DNA from: Steinernema hermaphroditum
Lineage: Eukaryota > Nematoda > Chromadorea > Rhabditida > Steinernematidae
Direction of reading: 5' to 3'
Length of the DNA: 64,000 nucleotides
NCBI GenBank assembly: GCA_030435675.1
Contig: CM059622.1
Location: 12,896,001 to 12,960,000 of the forward strand
Shown: piece after piece, positions 35,101 to 47,200 of the stretch
How the letters are laid out: each line of letters starts with the position of its first letter
Position numbering within the stretch: position 1 is the stretch's first letter
Notes under the pieces: generated by a model
The model's database searches: none
What the model saw: the letters and a program-made list of their open reading frames with translations, nothing else
Told to the model about the DNA's origin: nothing
Translations under genes and position numbers: made by a program

Positions 35101-38100
35101 AATTGCGCTATAAGATGAATTTTGATCACATAAGAAGATTAACGAGCAATGTGGTCTTTAAGAAGAAAGAATTTTTGTTAGTGGCAATGATATCAACTTC
35201 TTATTATATTGACTTCTTGTATTTTGGATGCCGACATAGCCGTACCAATTTTACCGTTTCCCATTTGAGCGAACCCAAATCCTAGTTTTCCGTCCTGCGG
35301 TCACAGTACAGTCCCTTTCATCCAAAGAACTGTTCTACGTACGACTAATGTCACCGTCAAATTTATGACCAAAGGCGCCAAAGTTTGACTTTTGGTCGCA
35401 AAAGATCACCAAAGTGCACAACATACAGTCACAATTTCCGTTTTCCCCTCTTTGTGGTCGTGACTTAACGGCACAAATTCGGTCTCCCGCCGAGAAAAAC
35501 AACTTTTTTCACTTGACATTCGAGTCTTTCTTACGAACGCATGAATAATTCATTCGTCTCAGACACCCCACAGAATGACTCAGCCCTCTTATCCCTACGC
35601 ACTCTCTTCCTCTCCCCGGGAAATGTATCAAAAATCGCTCGCGTGAGCGGATCTCGGAAATCCTGAAACGTAGATCCGCCTGTCACTTCTGGACATCCTT
35701 TTGCTCTCTGATCGGCGCTCACATGGAATCATCGATAAGCCGAAGAGAAAAAGTGCAGCCAAAAAGTCAAACGATCAAAAATCGGATTCAGACCTAATTT
35801 CGGAAGAACCGGTCGTGGAATTAAGACGTCAATTTAGGTTATGCGATTAGGTGGCTGCTATGAGAATGCGTTGGGTCATGTTTGTTTTGTGATGAGGCTA
35901 AACAAATAGGTTGATGATGCGAGGAACTAGTTTGTTGCGTCATTTGACGTTACTGGAACTAGGAATGAGACTACTTGTAGGCATGTTGTCGGTTTGCCAA
36001 AGACTTCTGTCGATGAGAATCAGGTGGATTTGGCGGAAACCACGATGTAGCGTTGATCAATTGAGTGGTTAACCTTATTCAGTTGATCGCTGTTGTAACG
36101 ATTAAACCCGACACGCATGATTTCCTTTCCTAAACGTGCACTTTGCCACACCCAATGCAAACTAGTTCATTGCGACATGATGTATTGCCTAGCAAGAGAT
36201 GGAGTTCACATGAAGGTCGAGAGTCGAGTTGTTATGAAGAGATTGTACGTTTTTTATAGAGACAGTTTTTCCTCCAATTGGGGACTCTATGGAATCTTCT
36301 AAACGACGCTTCTTTGGGGCTTCGCTGCAGTCCCACATCGAAAATGAGGCCATACTTACGATGACCATTGTTTATATGTCTTACAAAGATACCATCCTAA
36401 ATGTCCGTCGTAGGTAGAGCTGAAAATGGACACACAGGTTATTGGCTTTTATACAGCTTGTACCCCAGACCATGCAAACATAAATGCACTTCGATCTAAA
36501 CATATGAACACTATATCCAACTTTGCCATGACAGGAGTAACTCCCTGCATGGGATAAGTGGGTACTGTCTTGGTTTCTATTACTCGGGTCCAGGTCCATA
36601 ACACGTTCGAGCACAAAAACCGTCGTGACAGATTTCTCAATATTGCCTATGTTGGTATATACCTGATTTTTGAAGAGCACTTCCCTGATCAACTTTAGCG
36701 TACAAACCGACGAGCTTTAGCGGTTAAGACTACTGAATGACGTGTGCCAATTTTCGTTCGGAAGGTTCTCTTGATAGATGGTGAATTGTAGTGGAACATT
36801 AATGTTTCGAATGGTTCCATTCCGCGATCAGCCTGGCCTTACTGAACCACCATAATCTCGATCTATTTTTGGGATTCGTTATCTTATGTTCATTTTTGAA
36901 ATTAACTTACATTTTGTATATCCCTGAGATCTGCATGATCACGGGACTTCATTATGAACGCATTCGTGTACAGCCTTTGCCAACCTGTGAATCCCTCTTC
37001 TGAGACCCAAGGGATTCATCCTTCTTATGGAATTCCCCATTCCTCCGTCCGTTCCACGAATTCGCGACGCATTTATCACTTCTTTTTATGGGACATTACG
37101 GCAATGGCCCTTTCCAAGAATTCCCCCTTCTTGCCATTTTCAGCGCTGACCAAGCCAGACAACTTAATTCCCCTCGAGGCGACAATTAATCGCAATTACT
37201 GTCCCACTAATCAGAGCTCGTCTCGGTCGGCTAAAAACAAAAACAAATCTCGAGTGTCACCGCGTCTCACTCATCGGCACTCCAACTGTTCCTCTCCGGA
37301 GGCCCCGAAAAAGTGGACCACTTGATGAATCAGGGGAGATTTATCTCTGTGCACTTTTCGGCCTCCGAACGCCCTTCCGAAAGACCACGTTGCTAAGTGC
37401 GCTTTTTCGCGCGCTTCTGCTTTGCTTCATAAATCTCCGCTTTCCTGTTGTCACCGCGGCAAACTAATCATATCTCTGACAAAACAAGTTCTCCTCGAAG
37501 CCATCTAACCAAAGATCTATTTTTGGGAGTTGTACACATTAATTAGAGCAGCAGATCTTTGTGGACTCCGCGACCGAAGCCAAACAGGGGAAGCTCTCTA
37601 TGGGGGTAAACAGGGATTAGCAGCTGTCGGGCTAACAGCTGAATGGACGAATAAATTATTCGCTCCTCTCGAAATGCAATTTGGAATTTTATTTTCGACG
37701 GCCCGACTTTATTAAGGCATTCAGGGAGCGTTTTTGAGGCTGCTCTGCAGCTAAAAGGGTCGAAGTCTATAACGAGATTGTAAGATTTGGCTGGTCAAGG
37801 AGCAGAGATGTTCCGTATCCGTGGGGGAATTTATTCGCAAAGTCAGCGATGTAATGCCACCCGAAATGATGTGTCTAAGAAGGGCTCAAATGAGCCAGGT
37901 GTCCCTGATGAAGTCAGAGATGATGGGTGGACCGAACCCTTCCTTCCCTGAGCACAATGGCCCATTCTAGAACGTCAAAAATTATGAGCCACTTGTTATC
38001 CTCTTCTCCCTGCACGGCTTCGTGCATTCCCCACTTTACAGCCGACCCGTTTTTATTTTCAAAAACAACCCTTTGGCGACGTCACCGCCAAGACGACTTT

Positions 38101-40600
38101 TGAAATTCGACGAGGGTCTTAAATTCTGCAAAAACACCATTCTCCTCTTTTCGCGCTGCTGTCCACTCTGCGCCAAGAAGCCATTCGTCTTCTGTCATGC
38201 AAAAGCGCCCTCGCGCTTCGACTCTAGGACGAGTAAACACGCGAGGCTACGTCTAGGATCACCATTAAATAGGCGCTAATGTCTTTTGAAAGTGCACTCC
38301 CGCGCAATCGGGCGTGCTGTCAACAGCCTTTTGTTGGTGGAGTTTCCGAAATTTAATTGACATCATATCGAAATTGCTTTTGTTCCCCAAATTCTGAAAC
38401 ATCTGCGCGCAGTATGAAATTTCCTCAGTGAGTCACGGATGTTTGCGCAGACGGAATGGGAAATTATATGTTATTTGGTGTTTGAAACATTAACTATTAC
38501 TCGTGAGGAAGCTGACGTAGAACAAAGGAGGATGTTTTTTTGGGGCTTAAGAGGCTTAAGACGAGTATGATCATCGGAGGATAAGACGTACAGATAGACG
38601 TCGAAGATCATAGGGAACGTTTCAGTCCAAAAAGTAGCGGAACATGGCTTCACCTAAAGCTGTTATCATACAAAAACGTCATCACCGGAAGGCGAATATC
38701 GGATGTTTTTTCTCGCTTGAAATATTCCGTATTAAAATTGTTTTCTTTGTGGTTACGTAGAGACAAATTCACTGATCATTGAATCCTAAAATATACAAGC
38801 ATGACTGAGCTTCTTTTTGTAAAATTTAAAGTCCACTAAAGTCACGTCTTTCCGTCTCAGGTTCTCTGAATGAATGACGTGCAAAGGCCCTTTGTTGGTG
38901 TTGCCACGGTGGTCGGAAGTGATCGTTGTCTTCCGAAAGTGGCAGTCTTTTTCATGCAAAGCTTGGACACGGATCACTGTAGTATGGGATCGTGCGATTT
39001 CCAAATAATTCGGTTCTATTTGGAGCAGAAAGTACAACGAGAACCTCTCTTCTGAATAATCCTCACTATGAATAATGATGAACGTATTTCGCACGTAAAT
39101 TTTTGACCAGATTGCAGCCTAGTTTAAACTGTTTTCAAATGTGAAGTTTTAGGGCGTTTTGTCTTCGAGGTACTTCTACGGTGAACCTTTCTCCATAAAA
39201 CAGTTACGCGCCTTTGGAAAGGCTATCGTAGGTCTACCTCAAAGACAAAATGCTCCGAAAGGCTTTGAGCCACAAATTGAGCTTATTTACTATCCCTCGT
39301 CCCTCATCGAACCCTCTTAACTCGTCCCATCGGCTTACAAACAGCTGGTCACCTCAAACATCGGGAGTCTGACTGACTCCCTGGGGCCCCACAATTAATC
39401 AAAACACCTTCATCCCTTATTTTCGGAATGCGACATTTCTTTTCAGTCAACAGCCTTCTGATAAGGATCAGTTTTTGCGAAATTTTTTATTTTTAAGTGA
39501 CTAGACGTTGCTTTTAAATAAATACTTCTTATTATTGTGTACTTGGAAGAGCGTTTCGAAAATATCACTAAAAATATAACACCCTTGAGGATGATCCTCA
39601 GTCAAAACATCGCTTATTATCATGCCCGAAAGGTCAACAAGTCTGCATGGAGATTCCATTTTGTAGCGACTTCATTTTAAACGACAAGTCTCCCATTACT
39701 AGGACTTCCCTAGTAGGAGCGTTTACTCAAATAGGATTTTTCAATGTCCACTTTACCAAAACCAAAATACAAACGCTCGTGAATGTACTTTCTAATCGTA
39801 CGTTTTTTTCGAACCGTACTCATTTACTCGCCGTCTAAATCATAATATTTACGGTTACTATTACTACTGTGTTTTTGATTTGCGTACTTTGAGCGCATTC
39901 TAAACAAACTACGTATATTTCAACCTCCATTCAGTGGAAAGTGCACTGCTTCATCACTAGGTTCCTTCTATTATCATATGAATCACTTTCATCACACCAT
40001 GGTCGAGATTGTATTCTGTAGCTACTGTTCATTTAATATCGTATTTGGGCTGAATAACTCTTTGCGTTTTTCTTGGAATAACACTGACTTCTTTGTTATT
40101 TGTGCGACAATTTCTTCTGAAACCGATGTTTCTCGTATTTCTCATGTTTTTCGTATCCTTAGAACGAGTACAAAGTGGAGCTGTAAGGGATTTTCAGTGT
40201 TTTCCAACTGTCCCCTACTTCTTAAAACTCTTGGATGATCCGTGTTTGCGTGGGATTTCTATTTAAACTGTTTTTTAAAGACTTCAAACGCCTCAAACAA
40301 CAGAGAATTGTTCTATTCGCATGCCCTCTTTCAATGGTTTCAAAGGTTTTATCCTCTAAAAAAAGTTGTTATTTCCAAGCCCCTCAGATAAAGGGCTCTA
40401 TTCTGTGCAGCTCGCTCTTTGCCTAATACGAGAAACCCTTTTCCATGCGAGCAAACACTTGTGGGAACCCTCCGTCTGTTCTCAGAACCGCCGTGGACTC
40501 TCCCAGACCCTCAGCCGACGAAAAATTCCACGGGTCCCAGACGTGCGCTCAACAAACAGCCCGAGGAAGTCCGCGTAAAAATAGGCCCTCACGAGAATCT
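32104..40600. other. Gene-poor region with scattered GC-rich islands
   Basis: No protein family is recognised over about 8.5 kb. GC-richer islands alternate with AT-rich DNA at about 32,200-32,650, 35,440-35,790, 36,950-37,720, 38,000-38,420 and 39,280-39,430. They contain many homeodomain-type words (ATTAATCG, CTAATCAG, AATTAATC) and no coherent frames. Open frames up to 123 codons (36954-37325) look like by-products of base composition. A long imperfect hairpin lies at 39,153-39,254. Confidence 0.45.
39153..39254. ncRNA. Long imperfect hairpin (miRNA-precursor-like or relic inverted repeat)
   Basis: The left arm (39153-39191) and the reverse complement of the right arm (39216-39254) agree over about 39 positions with some eight mismatches and one bulge. 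They share TTTTGTCTT, GAGGTA, CTACG and CCTTT in register. The loop is about 24 bases. Size and pairing are in the range of a microRNA precursor, but a small inverted-repeat element would look the same. No mature sequence was recognised. Confidence 0.35.
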
Positions 40601-41790
40601 GTTATTGTTTACTCCATCCACTCAAGAGTCGCGAAGTCCCTTCTCCGTTTCCCTGCACAAACAGTTCCTCTTCGCTCGCGGCGCCGGGTTACGGTGGAGT
40701 TTGACCCGAATGGACCCGGTTCGGACCTCCGCTCTTATCACGTTGCCATCACTCAGGCGTACGTTCTCGAAAGTTCTCCGTCGCCGCCGCCGCCAACTGC
40801 TCGTCATCGTTCGGACCGGTTGCGAAATCCTGGCATGAGGCCAGACGGCGGCGCCGTTTGCCCTTGCAGCACAAAGCTGACGTGGAAGTCGGCGGCGGAA
40901 TTCAATGTCAATATTTAAATGATAGATCGGGCGACGGCGGCGGAACTTCAAGTGTACAGCACCTCTGTTGGCCTCCGCCCCGTTTGCTTATCCTCGAATC
41001 CGTCCAAACTGTGTGCCTTCGGCGACGACCAGGACGAAGAAGCCAACCGTGCGAACTCCTCTCCGTGCGCTATTTTGGTATGTTCACGTCAGCGAAGATG
41101 GGGAAATCGCCAAACAAGATAGTGTGCTCTGGAGAAAGAAGCAGACGGATAGTGAATCACTACATGAGGGCGGAGAGAGCGGCTGTGGAGAGGAGCGGCG
41201 CGACGACGCGAGAAATTCGAGCCCCCCGTCGACAACAGCCGTTGTGTGGATGAGATAGGGGGCGGCGAGAGAGTGCGAGCAGGTCGAAAAAGGGCGGGAG
41301 AGAGCGGGAGGCGGGCGGAGAGCGCCGACGCGGCAGGGTTCCCAGTTGTGCGCCCTATTAAACGGCGGACGGCCTTGACGCGGAGAAGCAGACGACGAGC
41401 GGAGTCGGCGCGCGGCGAGGCAGTGGGGCGGAGGGGGAGCGGCGAGGCAGGAGAGAAATTGGGCGCCAGTTGGCCGATAAAGAGAGGGGGCGCGCGCTTC
41501 GGCGTCGTCAGCAGTCGCCGCTGCGGTGTCGGTGTGTGCTGGGGGCTGTGGGGCTGGCTGCGTCGTCGCCGACGACGTTTTTCAGACCGCTCGCCAGGGG
41601 AGCGGGGGGACGTCGTCGACGACGACGGAGTCGCGTCGGGGGCTGGCTAGCTTCGTCGTCGGGGACTCGCCGCCGCCACCACCGCCGCTCTCCTCCTCGT
41701 TCGCGTCGTCGCCTATGGCTCGCTTCCTTCTCTCCCAAAAACGCCGCTCCCGCTCATTCTTTGCAGCAGCCACCGCTGGCGGGTGCCTCG
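40600..41790 (+). promoter_or_regulatory. Strongly GC/CpG-rich block, probable promoter region
   Basis: This is the most GC-rich stretch of the window, dominated by CGCCGC, GGCGGC and CGTCGTC words, and open in nearly all frames because stops are scarce. A TATA-like GCCGATAAAGAG near 41,473 is followed by CGTCAGCAGTCGCCGCTG. The block ends about 0.9 kb before the start of the acidic-protein gene on the same strand, so a promoter and non-coding first exon for that gene is the simplest reading. None of the overlapping frames resembles a known protein. Confidence 0.5.
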
Positions 41791-42666
41791 AATCATTCAT
41801 GATGGCGCCTTTGTGCTCTCCCCTCTTGGTCTCCCTCGTGTTTTTAGCAATTCTTAAGGGGCGCTCCAAAGAGGGGAGGCCGGCCATCCACACAACATCT
41901 AGAGGCTCGGGCCTGGGGCCTGAGGGGATTGTAGTTGGGATGTGACAGGCCCTCGGCACTCAGGAAGGGCCTCTAGGGGTCTTGCATTCATAGAGGAGAT
42001 AAGGGTCCGGGCACAGGACTTAAATTTAAGACCTCTCCAATGGAACACTCTTAAGGGGCTGTGGGCGAGACCGAAATTTGAGGCCTTGTGCATAGGAACC
42101 GACCCTTAAGGACCTTAGATACACACATTTTATGTGCAGTGGGTACAGATCTATCCTCTTCCTGTTTTATTCTGAGAATATAGCTGGCCTTACCCGTTGT
42201 GGTGCCTACTGTCGTGGCCATTTTGTATTTATAGACATGGCTAAAATAGTGTTCGAGTACCGAATAAGTGATCGCTCCACGCCCAAAAATAGTTGTGATG
42301 ACGAACGAGGTGTGGGATAGCCTTGAAAACTAAAGAAATGCACTTTGATGTTTATGTCACGTGACACAAAAAGCCTTTGCCTCCATTCCTTTCTTCCTTT
42401 GTGCATTAACCCCGGCGGAATCTATAATTTCCGGGACGTTGACCTTGGGTTCCGCGGGCGACGTCAATTCTCTCTCGATTGTGACCTTGACGAAACCTGA
42501 AATATTCCTCATACGTTCGATCTGTGTGCGAGTTTCTCGGTTGTGCTCTGTGTCCTCTTGTCTCCAAGCCGAAAACTGACGATGTCGTGGGTTTTAGTCT
42601 GCAAAAACTCGAACTACCCATCCACACTCCCCCACATCTCTCTCCACCCGCCTCCACTCTTCCAAA
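41791..42666 (+). other. Leader or intron region upstream of the acidic-protein gene
   Basis: No conserved coding content is seen. It lies between the GC-rich block and the first coding ATG and probably contains 5' untranslated sequence and/or an intron. CT-rich DNA immediately precedes the ATG. Confidence 0.4.
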
Positions 42667-43832
42667 ATGCTCTGCTTCGAGGAACTGAACTGCGCCTCCA
42701 GAGACGTCTTCTCGTACATGTGCTCCCTGGCGATGGAGAAGTGCTCGAAAAAGTCCGAAAAGAAACGGGCGGCGTGCGGTGGAGCGGCCATGCGCAAAAG
42801 GTAAAAACGGCGAGTGGTCAACAGCAGAAATACGGTGGGATCTGATTTAGGCTGTTGATTAAGAACTTTGTTGCGCACATGCTGTCGCAAGAGACCGAAA
42901 TCCGTAAAAGGATCGAGAGCCAACAGCAAAAGCAGGCCGAGGAGAAAGAGCTCGAACATGTCGAGGTAGAGCGATTGAGCCTGATCACGAGAGGTGTTCA
43001 CTTCGGAGGGTTTAGGACGTCTACGACGAGAAAGACGAAGACGAAGAGCCCGATATGGACGAGTTCGAAGAAGAGCAGCTCGAAGAGCAGCTCGACGACG
43101 ATGAAGACGAGGAAGACGAAGAGTCCGAGGCCGAGGAGCCGATGTTGGGGTACGACGCCGAAGACGAAGAGGTCAAACTGTCGCAGTACGATGAATTCGA
43201 AGGTTCCGCGTCGTCTGACCTCTACCCGTCGACGGACGCCAGCCTAATGGACGCAGTGCCAGTTGAGGATCTGATGAAGGGCGAACAGGACCTCTTCGAC
43301 ATCTCCCCCAACGGCTCCGAAGAGAGCATCATCCAGATCGAATGGCCCGACTTCCAAACCGTTCCCACAAATCAACACTACTTGTATGTCCCTAAAAGAG
43401 CGAAAACCGGAGAGTTACCCCCTAAATTTAAGAATCCCGTGCGACAGCAGGGAACTAATCTTCTCGAGTCCGCACTACGACACCTACCTCCACTCGTCGT
43501 GCTCGGCTGAGTACGAATTCGCGCTGCCAGACAACATCCTGGAGGACGAGCCGCCCATGGCCGTCCCCTCGGAGCCCAAGCCTGCTCAACCCCTCTTCAC
43601 CAATCTAGTCAATATTGTTAGTTTGCCCTCGAAAACCCCTCGAGATCACCGTTCTCTTCAGACGCCCACCCACGTGGAAGGCGTCGTTCCTTCGGGCAAG
43701 GAGGGCGCGCTCGAAGAGCACTCCCTCTACAGCTTCGACGACAACCCGAGGAAGCGTGGCCGCGGCCTGCTCGAGCAGGACGAGAACTCCATGTACAGCC
43801 TGATCGTGCCCAAGCGCGTCAAGCTGCTCTGA
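42667..43832 (+). CDS. Acidic, probably nuclear protein; four or five exons
   Basis: The model has exons 42667-42800, 42851-42965, 43016-43383 and 43469-43832, joined at GT/AG sites in phases 2, 0 and 2, giving about 326 residues. Exon 4 contains a further 45-base stretch (GTTAGT...CTTCAG, about 43,617-43,661) that looks like an intron but keeps the frame either way. Residues 1-83 include five cysteines, a Lys/Arg-rich patch, LLIKNFVAHML and a Gln/Glu-rich helix (QQQKQAEEKELEHVE). Residues 84-135 are almost all Asp/Glu. The C-terminus carries NPRKRGRG and ends VPKRVKLL, very like the Myc nuclear localisation sequence. Family assignment is open. The R/K...LxxKNFVAHML segment is faintly like the SxxxxK...LHKNLLVSxVL region of immediate-early-response (IER2/IER5) proteins, but I would not rely on it. 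Confidence 0.75.
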
Positions 43833-44256
43833 GCCAGCCCGCCCACGATGGTTCCGGTGTTGACCGTCACCGCCGACGGACTTTTCCGTTTCCCCCTTCA
43901 CCTTCATGTACATATTTTCTCCATTTTTCGTAGCGCCCTAGTTCAGTGGTTCTCTAATTTATTTTCCCGTAATTCCATTTGTTGTTACTCCGTTTGTTTA
44001 CGCGTCCCGTCCCCTCCCTCCCCACGTACTGGTATCGTCTTTTCTCCTTTTTCTTATTCTTCTTCTCCTCTCCTTCTTCGTCAAATCAGGATTCACGAGC
44101 TCCAAGCCGTCGTTGACTTTCTCTCTCCTCTGAACTGATCCTTATCCGCTTCCTCTCCACCGTCTACCCTCCTATCTCTACTCTCTCAAATAACCAAAAA
44201 AAGGCTTTAAGCACCCTAAAATCGCCGTTTTGTTTTCCTTTTTACGTACATAGTTG

Positions 44257-44262
44257 AATAAA
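44257..44262 (+). terminator. Polyadenylation signal of the acidic-protein gene
   Basis: AATAAA lies 425 bases after the stop codon, in CT-rich 3' untranslated sequence. It is followed directly by TGATCTCATCGTT, a word that recurs after the innexin polyadenylation signal. Confidence 0.7.
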
Positions 44263-44289
44263 TGATCTCATCGTTAGATTACCTTTACG

Positions 44290-47200
44290 ACGACTCCCCC
44301 AACGTCAGCCACGTAGCGCCACCCTGATAAGAGCCCACTCTGATAAGCCGTTCGCCTTTGATTTCCTGCGCATTCTCTGCTCTCCGATTGGTCACAAAAG
44401 GAATGCGTTGCGTAGTGGAGCGACTCATTTCCGGGGAGACTCATCGCCGCTGCCGGAATGTCGCACGTTCGATCGATGGATGTTTACACACGGGATGAGT
44501 GTCTAAAGGGCGCGGTGGGGCTGATCTATGGTCGCGGAGAGAATTATGGAGCGGCGAGTGTTTGGCGCGCGGAGAGGTTCGTGGGAAAACGGGGAGGGTC
44601 ACAGTGCATGGGTCATCGGTTAGGTGACGGGTCAACCCGGTAAATCGCGTGTCAGTTGAACGGGAGTGGGTCGTTTGACAAGGAGTTTCATAACAAAAAT
44701 GCTGAATTACAGACTTGAATTGAAGTTGCAAGAAGAGGGAAGAAACTGAAAAGCAACTTCTCAAATCGGACATTCGTCGATCCAACATTAGGGCAAAATG
44801 TGTAACCCTTACTTCGCTCAAAAGATCAATCGATGTATCTGAATTCCAAATTTAAGGAAAACCCGGTTGCTACGCTGCAAACCGAGCTTTTTGAGTTTAG
44901 CTAGTGGGAGTGAAAACCTGCAGAAATGGGCCCATTATGGTGGACGGCCTGATTACTTTTCTTCATGCAATGTCCCGCAATAGCAATGGCAATTTGCTCT
45001 ATAAGGCGGGTGGGAAATGGAGGGGGGCAAGGAGGGGGTCGGCCGACCAAAACCCAAAGTCTTGCCAAAAAAACGTAACATTTGGAAACTCTTGAGTTTG
45101 CATGGTCTTCATTGAATTTCTGGAACTGTTCACCAGTCCATTTAATGTCTTTTACAAGAGGAGGCTTTATTGAGATCGATCACACCTATAATGTTTCGGT
45201 CGGAGAGCAGACTCTAAGCAGTTTCTTGAATGACTCTTGCAGATCTGTGCCGATAACGAATGTGAATTTTTTTCTCTCTTCTTTTTCTTTTTTTCTAAAG
45301 AAATTTCAAAAAGTGAGTTATCCAGAGATGTCATAGAGTCCTATTTATCGAACGTCAGGGTTTACAAGAAGAGGTTCATCCCCTCCCCGAAGAGAGCTCT
45401 TCCGAGCAATTAACTGCTACTCAGCTTTGAAGCTTTCTGCTATCAGTCCTGACTACTGTCGGAATGGTCTTCTTCTGGAGCACATCACCACAACTGTACA
45501 CAGCCCTGTTTCGCACTCCACTCGCCAGCTGACCCACCATCGGTTGATCTGCATTTTCGGGTCGCCCGGAAAGTGGGCATTTATTAATGGAGCATGACTG
45601 ATTGCGAAACAGCGCATTTTCGGTGTGCAGGAACGAGTTTGCGCTGCAGACGTCGCCACAAACAAGGGAACTTTTTCTCTTGTTGGGTTGTTATTTGTCG
45701 GCGCCGCCGACTCACTGCCCATTGACGGATGGTTTTCGCGGAACTGAAAGTTAAATATATGGCGACGCATAATCCGTCTTCCATTCATAAGACAAGCGGG
45801 GATCTTTGAGATTTCGACGCTTGGAGCTTCCTTGTCTGATATGGTAAACAAGTGTTGTATCGATTCGAGCTTAAAATTGAAAATTTTCGAGTTCCCCTTT
45901 CAAGGACATGGACGTCTAAGCTCTCATCCGGTTTGCTCAGAATTTCTCGATCGAAATCGCTGATAATTTCCCTAAAACTCTCTTCTCTCCGACAGCTCAA
46001 GGTAACCAGAACGACACAAAGATTGAAGAACGATAAGATCTGCGATGTGGTGACGTCACAGAGCCCAAAGATAACGAGTTTGATACCGCACGCGATTAGG
46101 AGCACCGGATTTTCCCGGATTTCTCGTCTTGCCTTCTCTCCGAAGCCATGACTATCACACTGAGCTGACAGGATTCTCATGATTCTATCGTATTAATGGA
46201 TGTAATATTTCTGACCTTTGCGAGCGGCATCCAAGAATCCATTAGGCGAATTGATATTCTGGTTTGATTGCGTAGAATGGAGACGAAAACAAGGAAGATA
46301 ATCAGCCTAGCAGGTGCACTTTGGCACGGGAAATGATGAAGAATTCTGATAGCATGACCTTTAGGCGTTCATCGTTTATGCATGGCGTCGGATACGTATA
46401 GAGTATGATCCGGTCATCGCCAATGAGGAAGGAAGGGCTTCGAATTCTATATCTACCATGTATTCACTTAAATTCAAAAATATACGGTCAATAGAACAGC
46501 CTCAGTGTCATGGATGATACTTCAAAAGAACACAATGATAATTTCCAATCCAAAGTGATTATTCAACTCCATGTGATGTACGTTCCCCAGATCTCCGGAT
46601 CAGTTACAGTTTCGATCACATATTCCCCGAATTCCACCCTCGGCCGTTTCGAGTTTCAGTATCTGTTTTCTCTCGGGTTCAGTGCGATTCGTCGTAAACA
46701 CGCTGATGTTTGTCCACTAACATTTGATATTATGACATTAGGTTCTGAGATGTACGTTATTAACAAAACAAGAAAAGTAAAAACAAAGCCAAGAATTCGC
46801 TTCCTGGTTCTTTGGATGGACCTTCATTGAATACCGTCAAACAAACAATGAAGTATTGACACGGATAACGTCCTCTTTTTAGAACTGATAGCACTATTTT
46901 GTAAAAGATCTGCACTTTAGAGACGGTAAATTACTTTTTGGTACAAAAATATACGACACCAGACGGTTACAAACTACTTATGGAATTAGTTTAGTTCCTG
47001 GCTATTAGCGCTGTTTTTCGCCTGTGCGGTCGTCTGGGAACGATAGTTGCCTTATTATCAACAAACAAATCCTAAGGGAGCGGAAAAATGACGTAGTCGG
47101 TATATGCGCTTTCCGTACGCAAGGGAGCGGACGGTTTGGGATACCAGGCAAAACGAGGACCGTAGCTGAACCGACTCCGGCCGATTAAAAAGCAAATGCG

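Noticed and set aside
40445..41802. Many overlapping long frames (100-157 codons) on both strands
   Set aside because: They arise because this block is extremely GC-rich and poor in stop codons. The peptides are Arg/Ser/Pro low-complexity and frame-independent.
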